Source of the DNA: Actinomycetota bacterium
GTDB lineage: Bacteria; Actinomycetota; CADDZG01; JAHWKV01
Length of the DNA stretch: 11,967 nt
Reading direction: 5' to 3'
Assembly: GCA_019347725.1 (NCBI GenBank)
Contig: JAHWKV010000008.1
Location: 1-11,967, forward strand
Below are positions 1 to 6,649 of this stretch, in pieces (position 1 is the stretch's first letter; the number at the start of each line of letters is the position of its first letter). A program made the translations under genes and the position numbers. The notes under the pieces were generated by a model. It did not search any database. It worked only from the letters and a program-made list of their open reading frames with translations, and was not told the DNA's origin.

Positions 1-2044
1 GATCCCCCACCTGTATGCCCTCGACCTTCAACCTGCGCATCGAGGCGGGCAGGCTGGGCGCCACCCATAGGCTCTGCCGGCTCAACCACGGATCCAACCG
101 CAGCAACGTGCGCAGCCAGGAAATCGGAGCTGAGGCGCCCCAGGCTTGCGGCGAGCAGGAAGCCGGATAGGCGGCGGGCACCGGCACCTCGGTGCGGGAG
201 AATCCGGCAAAAAGCTCGGGGATCCGCCCGTTGTCCAGCAACGAGGCCTGGATTTGGCCGTCGATGATGCGGTGGGCGGCATCGATAAGCCCGTACCTGG
301 CCAGGCCGGCCGCGCACAGTGCGTTGTCGTGGGGCCATACCGAGCCGTTGTGGTAGCTCACCGGGTTGTAGGCGGCCATGCTGGAGGCGAGCGTCCGCAC
401 CCCCCACCCGGTGAACATATCCTCCGCCATCAACCGATCCGCGACGATGCCGGCTCGTTCGGGGTCGACGATCCCCGTCCACAGGCAGTGGCCGACATTG
501 GAGGCCACTGCATCGATCTGACGCTTATCGGCATCGAGCCCCAGGGCGTAGGTTTTCTGCTCGGGCATCCAAAAGTCCTCGTTAAAGCGACGGCGCAGCT
601 CTGCGGCCTTTAAGCGGTAGTGCTCGCACAGTTGCAAGTCACCGGCCTCCTCGGCGAAGTGGGCGCGGGCCACGTAAGCGGAGTAGACGTAGCCCTGCAC
701 CTCGCACAGGGCGATCGGGGGTTCGGCCAGCGCTCCGCCGGCAAAGCGGATCCCGTCCCAAGAGTCCTTCCATCCCTGGTTGGTCAGCCCGTCGGGAGAC
801 TGCTTCAGATACTCGACGTAACCGTCACCGTCCCGGTCGCCGTAGTCCTCGATCCACTCCAGGGCCCGATCGGCGTGGGGCAGGAGACGCTTGATCCACT
901 CATCGTCGGCACCCCACCGCCGGGCCTCGCCCAGCAACATCACAAACAGTGCCGTGGCGTCGATTGAGCCGTAGTAGATATCGCCCCCGCCCAAAGCCAG
1001 ACCACCGGCGCCGCCGAAGCGCATCTCGTGAAGGATCTTTCCCGGCTCCTCCTCGGTGTCGGGGTCCACCTTGGCTCCTTGAAAGCGCGCCAGCGTCTCC
1101 AACACACCCCGCGCCAGGGAAGGATCGGCCGGCAGGGTCATCCACCCGGTCAGCAACGAGTCGCGACCGAAGACCGTCATGAACCACGGCGCGCCCGCCG
1201 CCAGGATCGGGACGTCGGGGTACTCGGGATCGAAGATCCTCAGCGCCCCCAGATCCTCGCCCGACGTGGCCACGGCCGCGCTCAAGGCGGGGTTGTCGGT
1301 TTGGACAGTGGGCAGACGGGCCCTCCAGGTGGCCAGACGACGCCCGGGGAGGCCCGCTTCGTCGGACTGCCCGCACTTAAACAGCGGCTCGATCTTGCTG
1401 TTGTCCAGAGCCACGGTGACCTCAACGCAAATCTCCCACGAGCTCTTGGGGGCAATTACGCTTTCGAAGGTGGCGCAGGTCGGCTCCAGCACTCCGGTTT
1501 CGGAGAACTCCACCTTGACCTGCCTGGTGTGACCCTGCAGATTGCGATGCTCGAAAATCAGAGCCTGGGCCTCCGCCTCCTGGCTGTAGCGTCCCCGCAG
1601 CCGTACGCGCTCCTCTTTGACCTCGAACAGGTCGGCGAAGTCGGCGTCGCAGCGTAGCTCCACAGATACCGGCAGGGGGCTCTGGGCGTGGTTGGTGACC
1701 ACCACGCGCTCTCGCATTCCGTTGCCGATGTGCCTGTAGCGCATTACGACCAGATTGGAGTCGGCGGCTCCGGCGGCGGGTAGGCCGCGACAGACGTAGG
1801 TGGCCGCAAACGGGTCCTCGACCGAGACCGCCAGGGTCTCGACCCGGTGGCCGTTCAACCGCATCTCAAACTTGGACAGGATCCGGGTGTCCAGAACGAA
1901 CAGGCCTTGAGGCAGGTCGGGGAACATGTCCCCAGAGCGCGTCGACAGGCAAAAGGTCTGCCCTTCAACCAGGGTCACGTCCCCGTCACCGCGCCCGACC
2001 GCCGGCACCGGAACGGCGCTGTTGCGGCCCAACTGCTCGCTCAT
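1..2044 (-). CDS. Amylo-alpha-1,6-glucosidase / GDE-type glycoside hydrolase, C-terminus cut by the window edge
   Basis: Minus-strand reading frame open from ATG at 2044 to base 2, about 681 codons, with no stop in the window. The residues after the start read MSEQLGRNSAVPVPA. Roughly residues 25-215 resemble the N-terminal beta-sandwich domain of glycogen-debranching-type proteins (GDE_N_bis). Residues from about 240 on form the (alpha/alpha)6-barrel catalytic part, with GRDSLLTGWM, NQGWKDSWD (about 421-429) and SVWPHDN (about 568-574), all typical of this family. Family members are usually a little over 700 residues, so only a short C-terminal piece is missing. The likely role is cytosolic hydrolysis of alpha-glucosidic bonds in glycogen-like or other alpha-glucans, but relatives act on varied substrates and the exact one cannot be read here. 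The ATG overlaps the stop codon of the upstream glycosyltransferase gene (ATGA), so the two are probably translationally coupled. Confidence 0.85.
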   Translation of the reverse strand, partial: MSEQLGRNSAVPVPAVGRGDGDVTLVEGQTFCLSTRSGDMFPDLPQGLFVLDTRILSKFEMRLNGHRVETLAVSVEDPFAATYVCRGLPAAGAADSNLVVMRYRHIGNGMRERVVVTNHAQSPLPVSVELRCDADFADLFEVKEERVRLRGRYSQEAEAQALIFEHRNLQGHTRQVKVEFSETGVLEPTCATFESVIAPKSSWEICVEVTVALDNSKIEPLFKCGQSDEAGLPGRRLATWRARLPTVQTDNPALSAAVATSGEDLGALRIFDPEYPDVPILAAGAPWFMTVFGRDSLLTGWMTLPADPSLARGVLETLARFQGAKVDPDTEEEPGKILHEMRFGGAGGLALGGGDIYYGSIDATALFVMLLGEARRWGADDEWIKRLLPHADRALEWIEDYGDRDGDGYVEYLKQSPDGLTNQGWKDSWDGIRFAGGALAEPPIALCEVQGYVYSAYVARAHFAEEAGDLQLCEHYRLKAAELRRRFNEDFWMPEQKTYALGLDADKRQIDAVASNVGHCLWTGIVDPERAGIVADRLMAEDMFTGWGVRTLASSMAAYNPVSYHNGSVWPHDNALCAAGLARYGLIDAAHRIIDGQIQASLLDNGRIPELFAGFSRTEVPVPAAYPASCSPQAWGASAPISWLRTLLRLDPWLSRQSLWVAPSLPASMRRLKVEGIQVGD

Positions 2045-3087
2045 GAGCCGGGCGGAGAGGCTAGCAGTCGCTCGAATAGCTCCAGGTGGTCGGCAACCAT
2101 GCGCTCCGTCCCAAACCTAGTCTCTGCAGCCTTGCGGCAGCTGGAGCGGTCCAGCGTTGCAACCAGCGGTATCTGCTCGGCCAGCTCCGGCGTGCTATCG
2201 GACAGAAACCCGGTGACCCCGTGATCTATGATTTCCGGGGCCGAGCCCTGGCAAAACGCCAGCACGGGCGTTGCACAGGCCAGCGCCTCGATCATCACCA
2301 GACCGAACGGCTCGTCCCATCGAATCGGGTTCAGCAAACCTTTGGCGCCCTGGAGCAAACTTATGCGCTCGGTCGGGCCCACCTCGCCCAAAAAGACGAC
2401 TTGGTCGCTAAGCAGCGGCTCGACCTGCTCGGTAAAGAACTGGTATTCCCAGGGATCTTGCATCTTGGCCGCTATCAGAAGCCGCACACCGGCCTTCTTT
2501 GCCGCCACCGCGGCCCGGCGCACCCCTTTCTCAGGGACCATCCGCCCCAGGAACAAAAAGTACTCGCCATGCTCGTCACCGCTGCCGTCCCCCACCGGAA
2601 ACGCCTCCAGGTCCAGCCCGTGATGAATGACTGCGGCGATCGGCACGTCGACGGCGGTGGAGGCCTGGTGGTTGCTTATGGAGATGACGGCCGTGTCCGC
2701 CGACACCGCCTTGTACAGATCCATCAGGTCCTCGTTGAACGGCCCGTGGTTGGTGGTGGCCACCACCAAACCGGGGAACCGGCTTGCGTAGACGGGCCCG
2801 ATCAGCGTGTGGTCGTGCACAACGTCGGCGCCCCAGCTGCGCAGCGCCTCGTATCCCCGAATGAGGTGCCGCAGCTCAATCGACGCAATCCCCATACGCC
2901 CGAACGCCGCGTGGGGCAGCACGTAATCCCGGGAGACCGGACAGGTGGAGTCGCCGGTGGTCCACAACAGCACGTCGTGACCGGCTGCCTGGAAGCCTCG
3001 GGCCAGACGGTCGATAACCGCCTCGGTGCCGCCGTAGGCGCGCGGCGGCACAGTTACCCAGGGTGGTGCCATTAATCCAATTCGCAC
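2041..3087 (-). CDS. GT4-family glycosyltransferase
   Basis: A 348-residue protein starting on GTG. It has the two-Rossmann (GT-B) layout of retaining GT4 transferases. The N-terminal MRIGLMAPPW and the glycine-rich PRAYGGTEAVIDRLA belong to the acceptor-side domain. FLGRMVPEKGV and EPFGLVMIEALACATPVLAF belong to the nucleotide-sugar-binding domain and contain the family's E-x7-E-type motif. It should move a sugar from a nucleotide-sugar donor at the cytosolic face of the membrane; donor and acceptor are unknown. The GTG start is chosen because it gives the standard family N-terminus and lies 6 bp after a -10-like element with no Shine-Dalgarno sequence, as in leaderless genes. ATG at 3072 is the alternative. 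Its stop overlaps the start of the GDE-type hydrolase gene, which suggests a shared role in making or trimming a glucan or glycoside. Confidence 0.9.
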   Translation of the reverse strand: MRIGLMAPPWVTVPPRAYGGTEAVIDRLARGFQAAGHDVLLWTTGDSTCPVSRDYVLPHAAFGRMGIASIELRHLIRGYEALRSWGADVVHDHTLIGPVYASRFPGLVVATTNHGPFNEDLMDLYKAVSADTAVISISNHQASTAVDVPIAAVIHHGLDLEAFPVGDGSGDEHGEYFLFLGRMVPEKGVRRAAVAAKKAGVRLLIAAKMQDPWEYQFFTEQVEPLLSDQVVFLGEVGPTERISLLQGAKGLLNPIRWDEPFGLVMIEALACATPVLAFCQGSAPEIIDHGVTGFLSDSTPELAEQIPLVATLDRSSCRKAAETRFGTERMVADHLELFERLLASPPGS

Positions 3088-3093
3088 TACATA

Positions 3094-3122
3094 TCAATAG
3101 GGCCGAACCCCGCCCTTGTCAA
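3094..3122 (-). promoter_or_regulatory. Promoter of the glycosyltransferase-hydrolase pair, apparently leaderless
   Basis: Read on the minus strand, a perfect -35 box TTGACA (3122-3117) is followed by a 17-nt spacer and a -10-like TATTGA (3099-3094). Six bases later comes the G of the glycosyltransferase GTG codon (3087), so the expected transcription start coincides with the first base of the start codon. The -10 box is imperfect, but the -35, the spacing and the absence of any Shine-Dalgarno sequence all agree. Confidence 0.6.
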
Positions 3123-3127
3123 CAACC

Positions 3128-3150
3128 GCCGGGTCCATCACGGACCCGGC
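3128..3150 (-). terminator. Hairpin ending the pnt transcript
   Basis: A perfect inverted repeat, GCCGGGTCC (3128-3136) and GGACCCGGC (3142-3150), forms a 9-bp GC-rich stem with a 5-nt loop, 12 bases beyond the pntB stop codon. On the minus strand it is followed by GGTTGTTG, not a clean T-run, so it is a weak fit to a classic intrinsic terminator. Its place between the pntB stop and the next promoter supports a terminator or transcript-end role. Confidence 0.55.
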
Positions 3151-3162
3151 AGCTGTCAGCTT

Positions 3163-4575
3163 TTATGCGTCGATGGTTTCCTTGAGCGCAGTAACCATGT
3201 CCTGGATACCGGCCTTGGCGTCGGCAAAGAGCATGAGCGTGTTGTCCGCAGCAAACAGCGGGTTGGGAATGCCGGCAAAACCGGGGCTCAAGCTGCGCTT
3301 GATTACCACCACGGTCCGGGCGTCGTCGACGTCCAAGATGGGCATCCCGGCGATCGGGCTCTTGGGGTCGGTTTTGGCCACCGGGTTGACCACGTCATTG
3401 GCTCCGATGACGATCGCCACATCGGTCTCGGCGAACATCGGGTTGATTTCTTCCATGTCGATCAGCTGGTCGTAAGGCACATCGGCCTCGGCCAGCAGCA
3501 CGTTCATGTGCCCGGGCATACGACCGGCAACCGGGTGGATCGCGTAAAGCACGTCGGTGCCCTGCTTCTCCAGCACGTTGGCCAGCTGCTTGACGCCGTG
3601 CTGGGCCTGAGCGACCGCCATGCCGTAGCCGGGCACGAACACCACCCGCTGGGCGTCCTCGAGCACCATGGCGATCTCCTCCGGAGAGGAGGTGGTCACC
3701 TTGCCCCCGTACACGTCGTCGGCGCTGCTGCCGGCGCCGCCCGCCTCGCCGCCGAAGCCGCCGATCAGCACATTGAGCAGGGAGCGGTTCATGGCCTTGC
3801 ACATGATCTGCGTAAGGATGATGCCGGCAGCGCCGACCAGGGAACCGGCGATGATCAGCCCGTTGTTGGACAAGACGAAGCCGGTAGCCGCCGCAGCCAG
3901 ACCCGAGTAAGAGTTGAGCAGGGAAATGACCACAGGCATGTCCGCTCCGCCGATGGGAATCGTAAGCAGCACACCCAGGACAAACGCCAGCAGGCAGATC
4001 GCCAGATACGGCACCGCGAAAGCAGTGGGGTCGGTGACCAGCATGATGATGGCGCCTATGGCCACGATGCCCAGCAACACATTGAGCACATGCCTGCCCG
4101 GCAGCAGAACCGAGTCGGTGGTCACGATGCCCTGCAGCTTGCCGAAGGCGATGAAGCTGCCGGTAAAGGTGAGCGATCCAATCAAGCCGGAAATGCCCGA
4201 AGCTATAAGAAACTGCGCGCCGGGGACCTCGCCCGGGCCGCCGGAAACCTCCAGCAACGCAGCCCCGGCGACGAGCGCCGAGGCGATGCCTCCGAAGCCG
4301 TTGAAGATGGCCACCATCTGAGGCATGCCGGTCATCTGGATCTTGATGGCCAAAACGGCCCCGATGGCCCCGCCGACGACCAGGCCGACCAGGATCATCC
4401 CGTAGCTGAGGATCTGCTGGTCGAACAACGTGACCACCACCGCCACGAGCATGCCGGTGCTGCCGATCTTGTTGCCGCGCACCGCGGTCTTGGGCTTGGT
4501 CAGTCCCTTGAGTCCGGTAATGAACAGGACCGCGGCCAGCAGGTACGCCGCATTGATAATGGTCTGCGTGTCCAT
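3163..4575 (-). CDS. pntB: NAD(P)+ transhydrogenase, beta subunit
   Basis: A 470-residue protein. The first ~260 residues are a series of hydrophobic helices (the proton-channel part, domain II). The C-terminal ~180 residues are the NADP(H)-binding domain III, with GYGMAVAQAQH, HPVAGRMPGHMNVLLAEA, VIGANDVVNPVA and KRSLSPGFAGIPNPLF, all hallmarks of PntB. The enzyme uses the proton gradient to move hydride from NADH to NADP+, supplying NADPH. The ATG lies 4 bp after the pntAB stop, with an AAGGG-type ribosome site inside the end of pntAB, so the two genes form an operon. The NAD(H)-binding subunit PntAA needed for a working complex is not encoded next to them. Confidence 0.97.
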   Translation of the reverse strand: MDTQTIINAAYLLAAVLFITGLKGLTKPKTAVRGNKIGSTGMLVAVVVTLFDQQILSYGMILVGLVVGGAIGAVLAIKIQMTGMPQMVAIFNGFGGIASALVAGAALLEVSGGPGEVPGAQFLIASGISGLIGSLTFTGSFIAFGKLQGIVTTDSVLLPGRHVLNVLLGIVAIGAIIMLVTDPTAFAVPYLAICLLAFVLGVLLTIPIGGADMPVVISLLNSYSGLAAAATGFVLSNNGLIIAGSLVGAAGIILTQIMCKAMNRSLLNVLIGGFGGEAGGAGSSADDVYGGKVTTSSPEEIAMVLEDAQRVVFVPGYGMAVAQAQHGVKQLANVLEKQGTDVLYAIHPVAGRMPGHMNVLLAEADVPYDQLIDMEEINPMFAETDVAIVIGANDVVNPVAKTDPKSPIAGMPILDVDDARTVVVIKRSLSPGFAGIPNPLFAADNTLMLFADAKAGIQDMVTALKETIDA

Positions 4576-4579
4576 TTAC

Positions 4580-4864
4580 CTAACCCTTCTTCTGGAACAT
4601 GCCGAGCATGCGGTGGGTCACCATGAAGCCGCCTACCACGTTGATGGTGGCGAAGATGAGGGCCATCAATCCCAAGGCGGTGGTCAGCGGGCTGAAACCC
4701 AGCCCGGCGGACAAAAGTGCACCGACGATCGTGATTCCCGAGATGGCGTTGGCTCCGGACATCAGCGGCGTGTGCAGTGTCGGGGGCACCTTGGTGATGA
4801 TCTCGAACCCCACGTAGACCGCCAGCACAAAGATGGTGAGCGATAAAATGAATGGTTGACTCAT
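4580..4864 (-). CDS. pntAB: NAD(P)+ transhydrogenase, alpha subunit part 2 (membrane part)
   Basis: A small hydrophobic protein of 94 residues starting MSQPFILSLTIFVLAVYVGF, with FEIITKVPPTLHTPLMSGANAISG, the conserved stretch of the transhydrogenase alpha membrane domain, split here at about residues 20-43, and a C-terminal VVGGFMVTHRMLGMF. It corresponds to PntAB of organisms with a three-subunit enzyme (pntAA-pntAB-pntB), and provides three to four membrane helices of the proton channel together with PntB. The reading frame extends upstream to a GTG at 4897. ATG at 4864 is preferred because it gives the normal family N-terminus and has a G-rich AGGGGGG ribosome site 11 bases upstream, a slightly long spacing. 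pntB follows after 4 bp. Confidence 0.95.
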   Translation of the reverse strand: MSQPFILSLTIFVLAVYVGFEIITKVPPTLHTPLMSGANAISGITIVGALLSAGLGFSPLTTALGLMALIFATINVVGGFMVTHRMLGMFQKKG

Positions 4865-4970
4865 GCGGCTAGCATCCCCCCTAGTTTGCGCACCCACTTA
4901 CCCGGCGGCGACCAATCCGGTCCGAGCCCGTACTGGCGCCCATATCGACGTGCGACCGTCGAAGATCGAC

Positions 4971-5024
4971 AAAAAAGCCGAGGTTTGTGGTATCTAACCG
5001 CGCGCAGATACCAAGAGGCAAACC
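4971..5024 (-). terminator. Probable intrinsic terminator downstream of the DDN-family gene
   Basis: TGGTATCT (4988-4995) and AGATACCA (5006-5013) form a perfect 8-bp stem with a 10-nt loop. GGTTTG (4982-4987) and CAAACC (5019-5024) add an outer stem with a 5-nt bulge. On the minus strand this is followed after five bases by six T residues (4976-4971). It lies 17 bases past the stop of the reductase gene and before pntAB, so it probably separates the two transcription units. Confidence 0.6.
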
Positions 5025-5040
5025 AACTGAATAAAACCTG

Positions 5041-5457
5041 TTAGGCGTCCCGCTCGAGCGCTATCACCGGGATGGTGCGACTGGTGGTCGCTTGGTACTC
5101 GGCGAACTGAGGGTGCTGCTCGGCATGCTTGGAATAGAGGCCGTCCCGCTCTTCTCCCTGCAGCTCAACCGCAGTGACGTCGAACTGGTCGGTTCCCACC
5201 TCGACCGTGGCTTGCGGGTTGGCCTGCAGGTTGTGATACCAGGACGGGTGGGTAGGAGAGCCGCCCTTGGACGCGAAGACGATTATCCGGTCCCCATCCG
5301 GCAGGTATACCAGGGGGGTGGTGCGCGTCTTTCCGCTCTTTGCCCCGGTGGTGGTTAGCAGCACCAAGGGGGTGTCCTCGAACATTCCGCCCACCATGCC
5401 GCCGTGGATGCGGAACTCTTCGATAATCGCCCGGTTCCAATCGGTCGATTTGGCCAT
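5041..5457 (-). CDS. Deazaflavin (F420H2)-dependent nitroreductase / quinone reductase, DDN family
   Basis: A 138-residue protein of the split-beta-barrel DDN family (F420H2-dependent quinone reductases). Diagnostic stretches are LLTTTGAKSGKTRTTPLVYL, VFASKGGSPTHPSWYHNL and ANPQATVEVG; the TGAKSGKTRTTPL and SKGG...P.WYHNL segments make up the deazaflavin-binding region. Family members reduce quinones, nitro compounds or related acceptors using F420H2, which implies that the organism makes coenzyme F420. ATG at 5457 is chosen over an upstream TTG at 5463 because an AAGGGA ribosome site (5465-5470) sits 7 bases before it. It is divergent from the sugar kinase gene and appears to be transcribed alone. 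The physiological substrate cannot be inferred. Confidence 0.93.
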   Translation of the reverse strand: MAKSTDWNRAIIEEFRIHGGMVGGMFEDTPLVLLTTTGAKSGKTRTTPLVYLPDGDRIIVFASKGGSPTHPSWYHNLQANPQATVEVGTDQFDVTAVELQGEERDGLYSKHAEQHPQFAEYQATTSRTIPVIALERDA

Positions 5458-5560
5458 CAGCAATTCCCTTCAGACAATACCCAGCGTCAACGCCGCGGGT
5501 ACCGGCAAGGATACGGAACCTTGCCGCACAGTGCTGAAAAATCTTCCCGCAACCTGCGGC

Positions 5561-5588
5561 GTGCAAACACCGCGGTCCGCGGTTGCAC
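5561..5588. promoter_or_regulatory. Palindromic candidate operator upstream of the sugar kinase gene
   Basis: The core ACCGCGG-T-CCGCGGT (5569-5583) is a perfect 15-bp palindrome. It is flanked by GTGCA (5561-5565) and TGCAC (5584-5588), also reverse complements, with an AAC offset on the left. A second small dyad, CCGCA-ACC-TGCGG, lies at 5547-5559. The core ends 20 bases before the kinase ATG and abuts a -10-like TAGCCT (5589-5594), which is where a repressor or activator site would be expected. No protein can be named as its binder. Confidence 0.4.
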
Positions 5589-5603
5589 TAGCCTGGGCTG
5601 CAG

Positions 5604-6440
5604 ATGAAAGCAGCCGTCGTGGGCCATGTCGAGTGGCTCGACTTCCTTAGAGTTCCCCACCTGCCCCAGGCGGGGGAGATCATCCACGCCACCGAGTTCT
5701 GGAGCGACCCTGCCGGCGGCGGCACGGTAGCTGCGGTCCAGCTGGCCAAACTGGCCGGCTGGGCCACCTTCCTCACGGCCGTGGGCAACGACGACCTGGG
5801 TGACCAGGCCCAGCGGAGAATGAGCGAGATGGGCCTGGACGTCCACGCCGCCGTGAAGCCGGAGCCGCAAAGAAGGGCCATTACCCACCTGGACAGCTCG
5901 GCCGAGCGAACCATTACCGTGCTGGGCACCCGCCTGTCTCCGGACAGCACCGATGCGCTGCCCTACGACCAGCTAGCGCACGTCGATGCCGTCTACCTGA
6001 CCGCCGGGGACGCCGAGGTGGTCCGCAAGGCCCGCAAAGCCAAGGTGCTGGTGGCCACCTCTCGGGTCCTGCCGTTGCTGACCGAGGCGGGGGTGTACCT
6101 CGACGCCTTGGTGGGCAGCTGCGTCGATCCCTCCGAGGCCTACGCCGAGGGGGACCTGGACCCCGCCCCGGGCCTGGTAGTGCGAACCTCCGGAGCCTCC
6201 GGGGGCTGGTACTGCACCCCCGGCAACGACTTTTGTGCGTACACGCCCGAGCCCCTGCCCGGTCCGCCGGTGGACTCCTACGGCTGCGGGGACAGCTTCG
6301 CCGCCGGGCTCACCTACGCCCTGGGCGCCGGCCACGGTCCCGCCGAGGCGATCCGCATAGCGTCCAGGTGCGGCGCAGCAGTCGCCACCGGCAAGGGCCC
6401 CTACTCAGCGCAGCTAACCGCCGCCGACCTAGAGAAGTGA
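5604..6440 (+). CDS. PfkB/ribokinase-family carbohydrate kinase
   Basis: A 278-residue protein of the PfkB fold. The N-terminal substrate-side motif is seen in PAGGGTVAAVQLAKLAGWA followed by TAVGNDDLGD. The C-terminal PfkB signature is DSYGCGDSFAAGL (starting at residue 224), with GCGD at 227-230 forming the anion hole and Asp230 as the expected catalytic base. It should transfer the ATP gamma-phosphate to a sugar or nucleoside hydroxyl; the substrate cannot be assigned. It is short for the family (usually about 300 or more), and the middle region VYLTAGDAEVVRKARKAKVLVAT matches the typical small sugar-kinase layout. There is no clear Shine-Dalgarno site before the ATG; a -10-like TAGCCT 9 bases upstream suggests a very short leader. 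It is transcribed alone, divergent from the DDN gene and convergent with pmt. Confidence 0.9.
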   Translation: MKAAVVGHVEWLDFLRVPHLPQAGEIIHATEFWSDPAGGGTVAAVQLAKLAGWATFLTAVGNDDLGDQAQRRMSEMGLDVHAAVKPEPQRRAITHLDSSAERTITVLGTRLSPDSTDALPYDQLAHVDAVYLTAGDAEVVRKARKAKVLVATSRVLPLLTEAGVYLDALVGSCVDPSEAYAEGDLDPAPGLVVRTSGASGGWYCTPGNDFCAYTPEPLPGPPVDSYGCGDSFAAGLTYALGAGHGPAEAIRIASRCGAAVATGKGPYSAQLTAADLEK

Positions 6441-6446
6441 AATGAA

Positions 6447-6470
6447 CAACGCAGTCGATCGGCGTTCAGG
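6447..6470 (+). repeat. 24-bp direct repeat, copy 1
   Basis: Begins CAACGCAGTCG and ends GGCGTTCAGG. It is identical over 24 bases to copy 2 at 6588-6611, and both copies are followed by GGTCCT (directly here, after TG in copy 2). AACGC and GCGTT inside the unit can form a 5-bp stem with a 9-nt loop. Confidence 0.9.
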
Positions 6471-6486
6471 GGTCCTCAGTAAAGCG

Positions 6487-6503
6487 AGCGACCTCCGGTA
6501 GGG
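6487..6503 (+). repeat. 17-bp inverted repeat, left arm
   Basis: AGCGACCTCCGGTAGGG is the exact reverse complement of 6633-6649. It lies 16 bases after direct-repeat copy 1. The two arms would form a 17-bp stem in a transcript of either strand. Confidence 0.9.
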
Positions 6504-6587
6504 GCAGCGTCGCATCCAGGGCACTCCTGGGCGTCGAGCGCCAGGCGCGAGGAGTGGCGATAGCCGGAGGCCCTCGGTGCGATCGAG

Positions 6588-6611
6588 CAACGCAGTCGAT
6601 CGGCGTTCAGG
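6588..6611 (+). repeat. 24-bp direct repeat, copy 2
   Basis: Identical to 6447-6470 and offset by 141 bases. It is followed 21 bases later by the right arm of the 17-bp inverted repeat, so the pair direct repeat plus short arm occurs twice, with the arm inverted the second time. Confidence 0.9.
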
Positions 6612-6632
6612 TGGGTCCTGGGGCCACGGGGT

Positions 6633-6649
6633 CCCTACCGGAGGTCGCT
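6633..6649 (-). repeat. 17-bp inverted repeat, right arm
   Basis: CCCTACCGGAGGTCGCT is the exact reverse complement of the left arm at 6487-6503. It overlaps the pmt stop codon (6648-6650, TAG on the minus strand) by two bases, so one arm is fixed at the very end of that gene. Confidence 0.9.

Larger units (their letters stand above)
6441..6647. other. Non-coding repeat-rich spacer between convergent genes
   Basis: About 207 bases between the kinase stop and the pmt stop carry no credible gene. They hold a 24-bp direct repeat, a 17-bp inverted repeat and several small dyads: CCAGG-GCACT-CCTGG at 6516-6530, GCGCC-A-GGCGC at 6538-6548 and AACGC...GCGTT within each direct-repeat copy. It could be a bidirectional transcript end, a structured RNA, or the remnant of a small non-autonomous element. 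No T-run typical of an intrinsic terminator is seen. Confidence 0.6.

Noticed and set aside
2086..3075. Plus-strand open frame of about 330 codons opposite the glycosyltransferase
   Set aside because: Mirror frame of a clear GT4 gene, with no recognisable domain.
3508..4626. Long plus-strand open frame of about 370 codons opposite pntB
   Set aside because: It lies wholly over the well-supported pntB frame, is composed of charged and low-complexity residues, and matches no family I recognise. It is an expected shadow frame in GC-rich DNA.
4865..4897. Eleven-residue extension of PntAB to GTG at 4897
   Set aside because: The hydrophobic family N-terminus starts at MSQPF, and the G-rich ribosome site lies inside the extension.
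6447..6611. Two 24-bp direct repeats as a minimal CRISPR array or as attachment sites
   Set aside because: Only two copies, a 117-bp gap, no cas gene, integrase or tRNA nearby, and no cargo between them.
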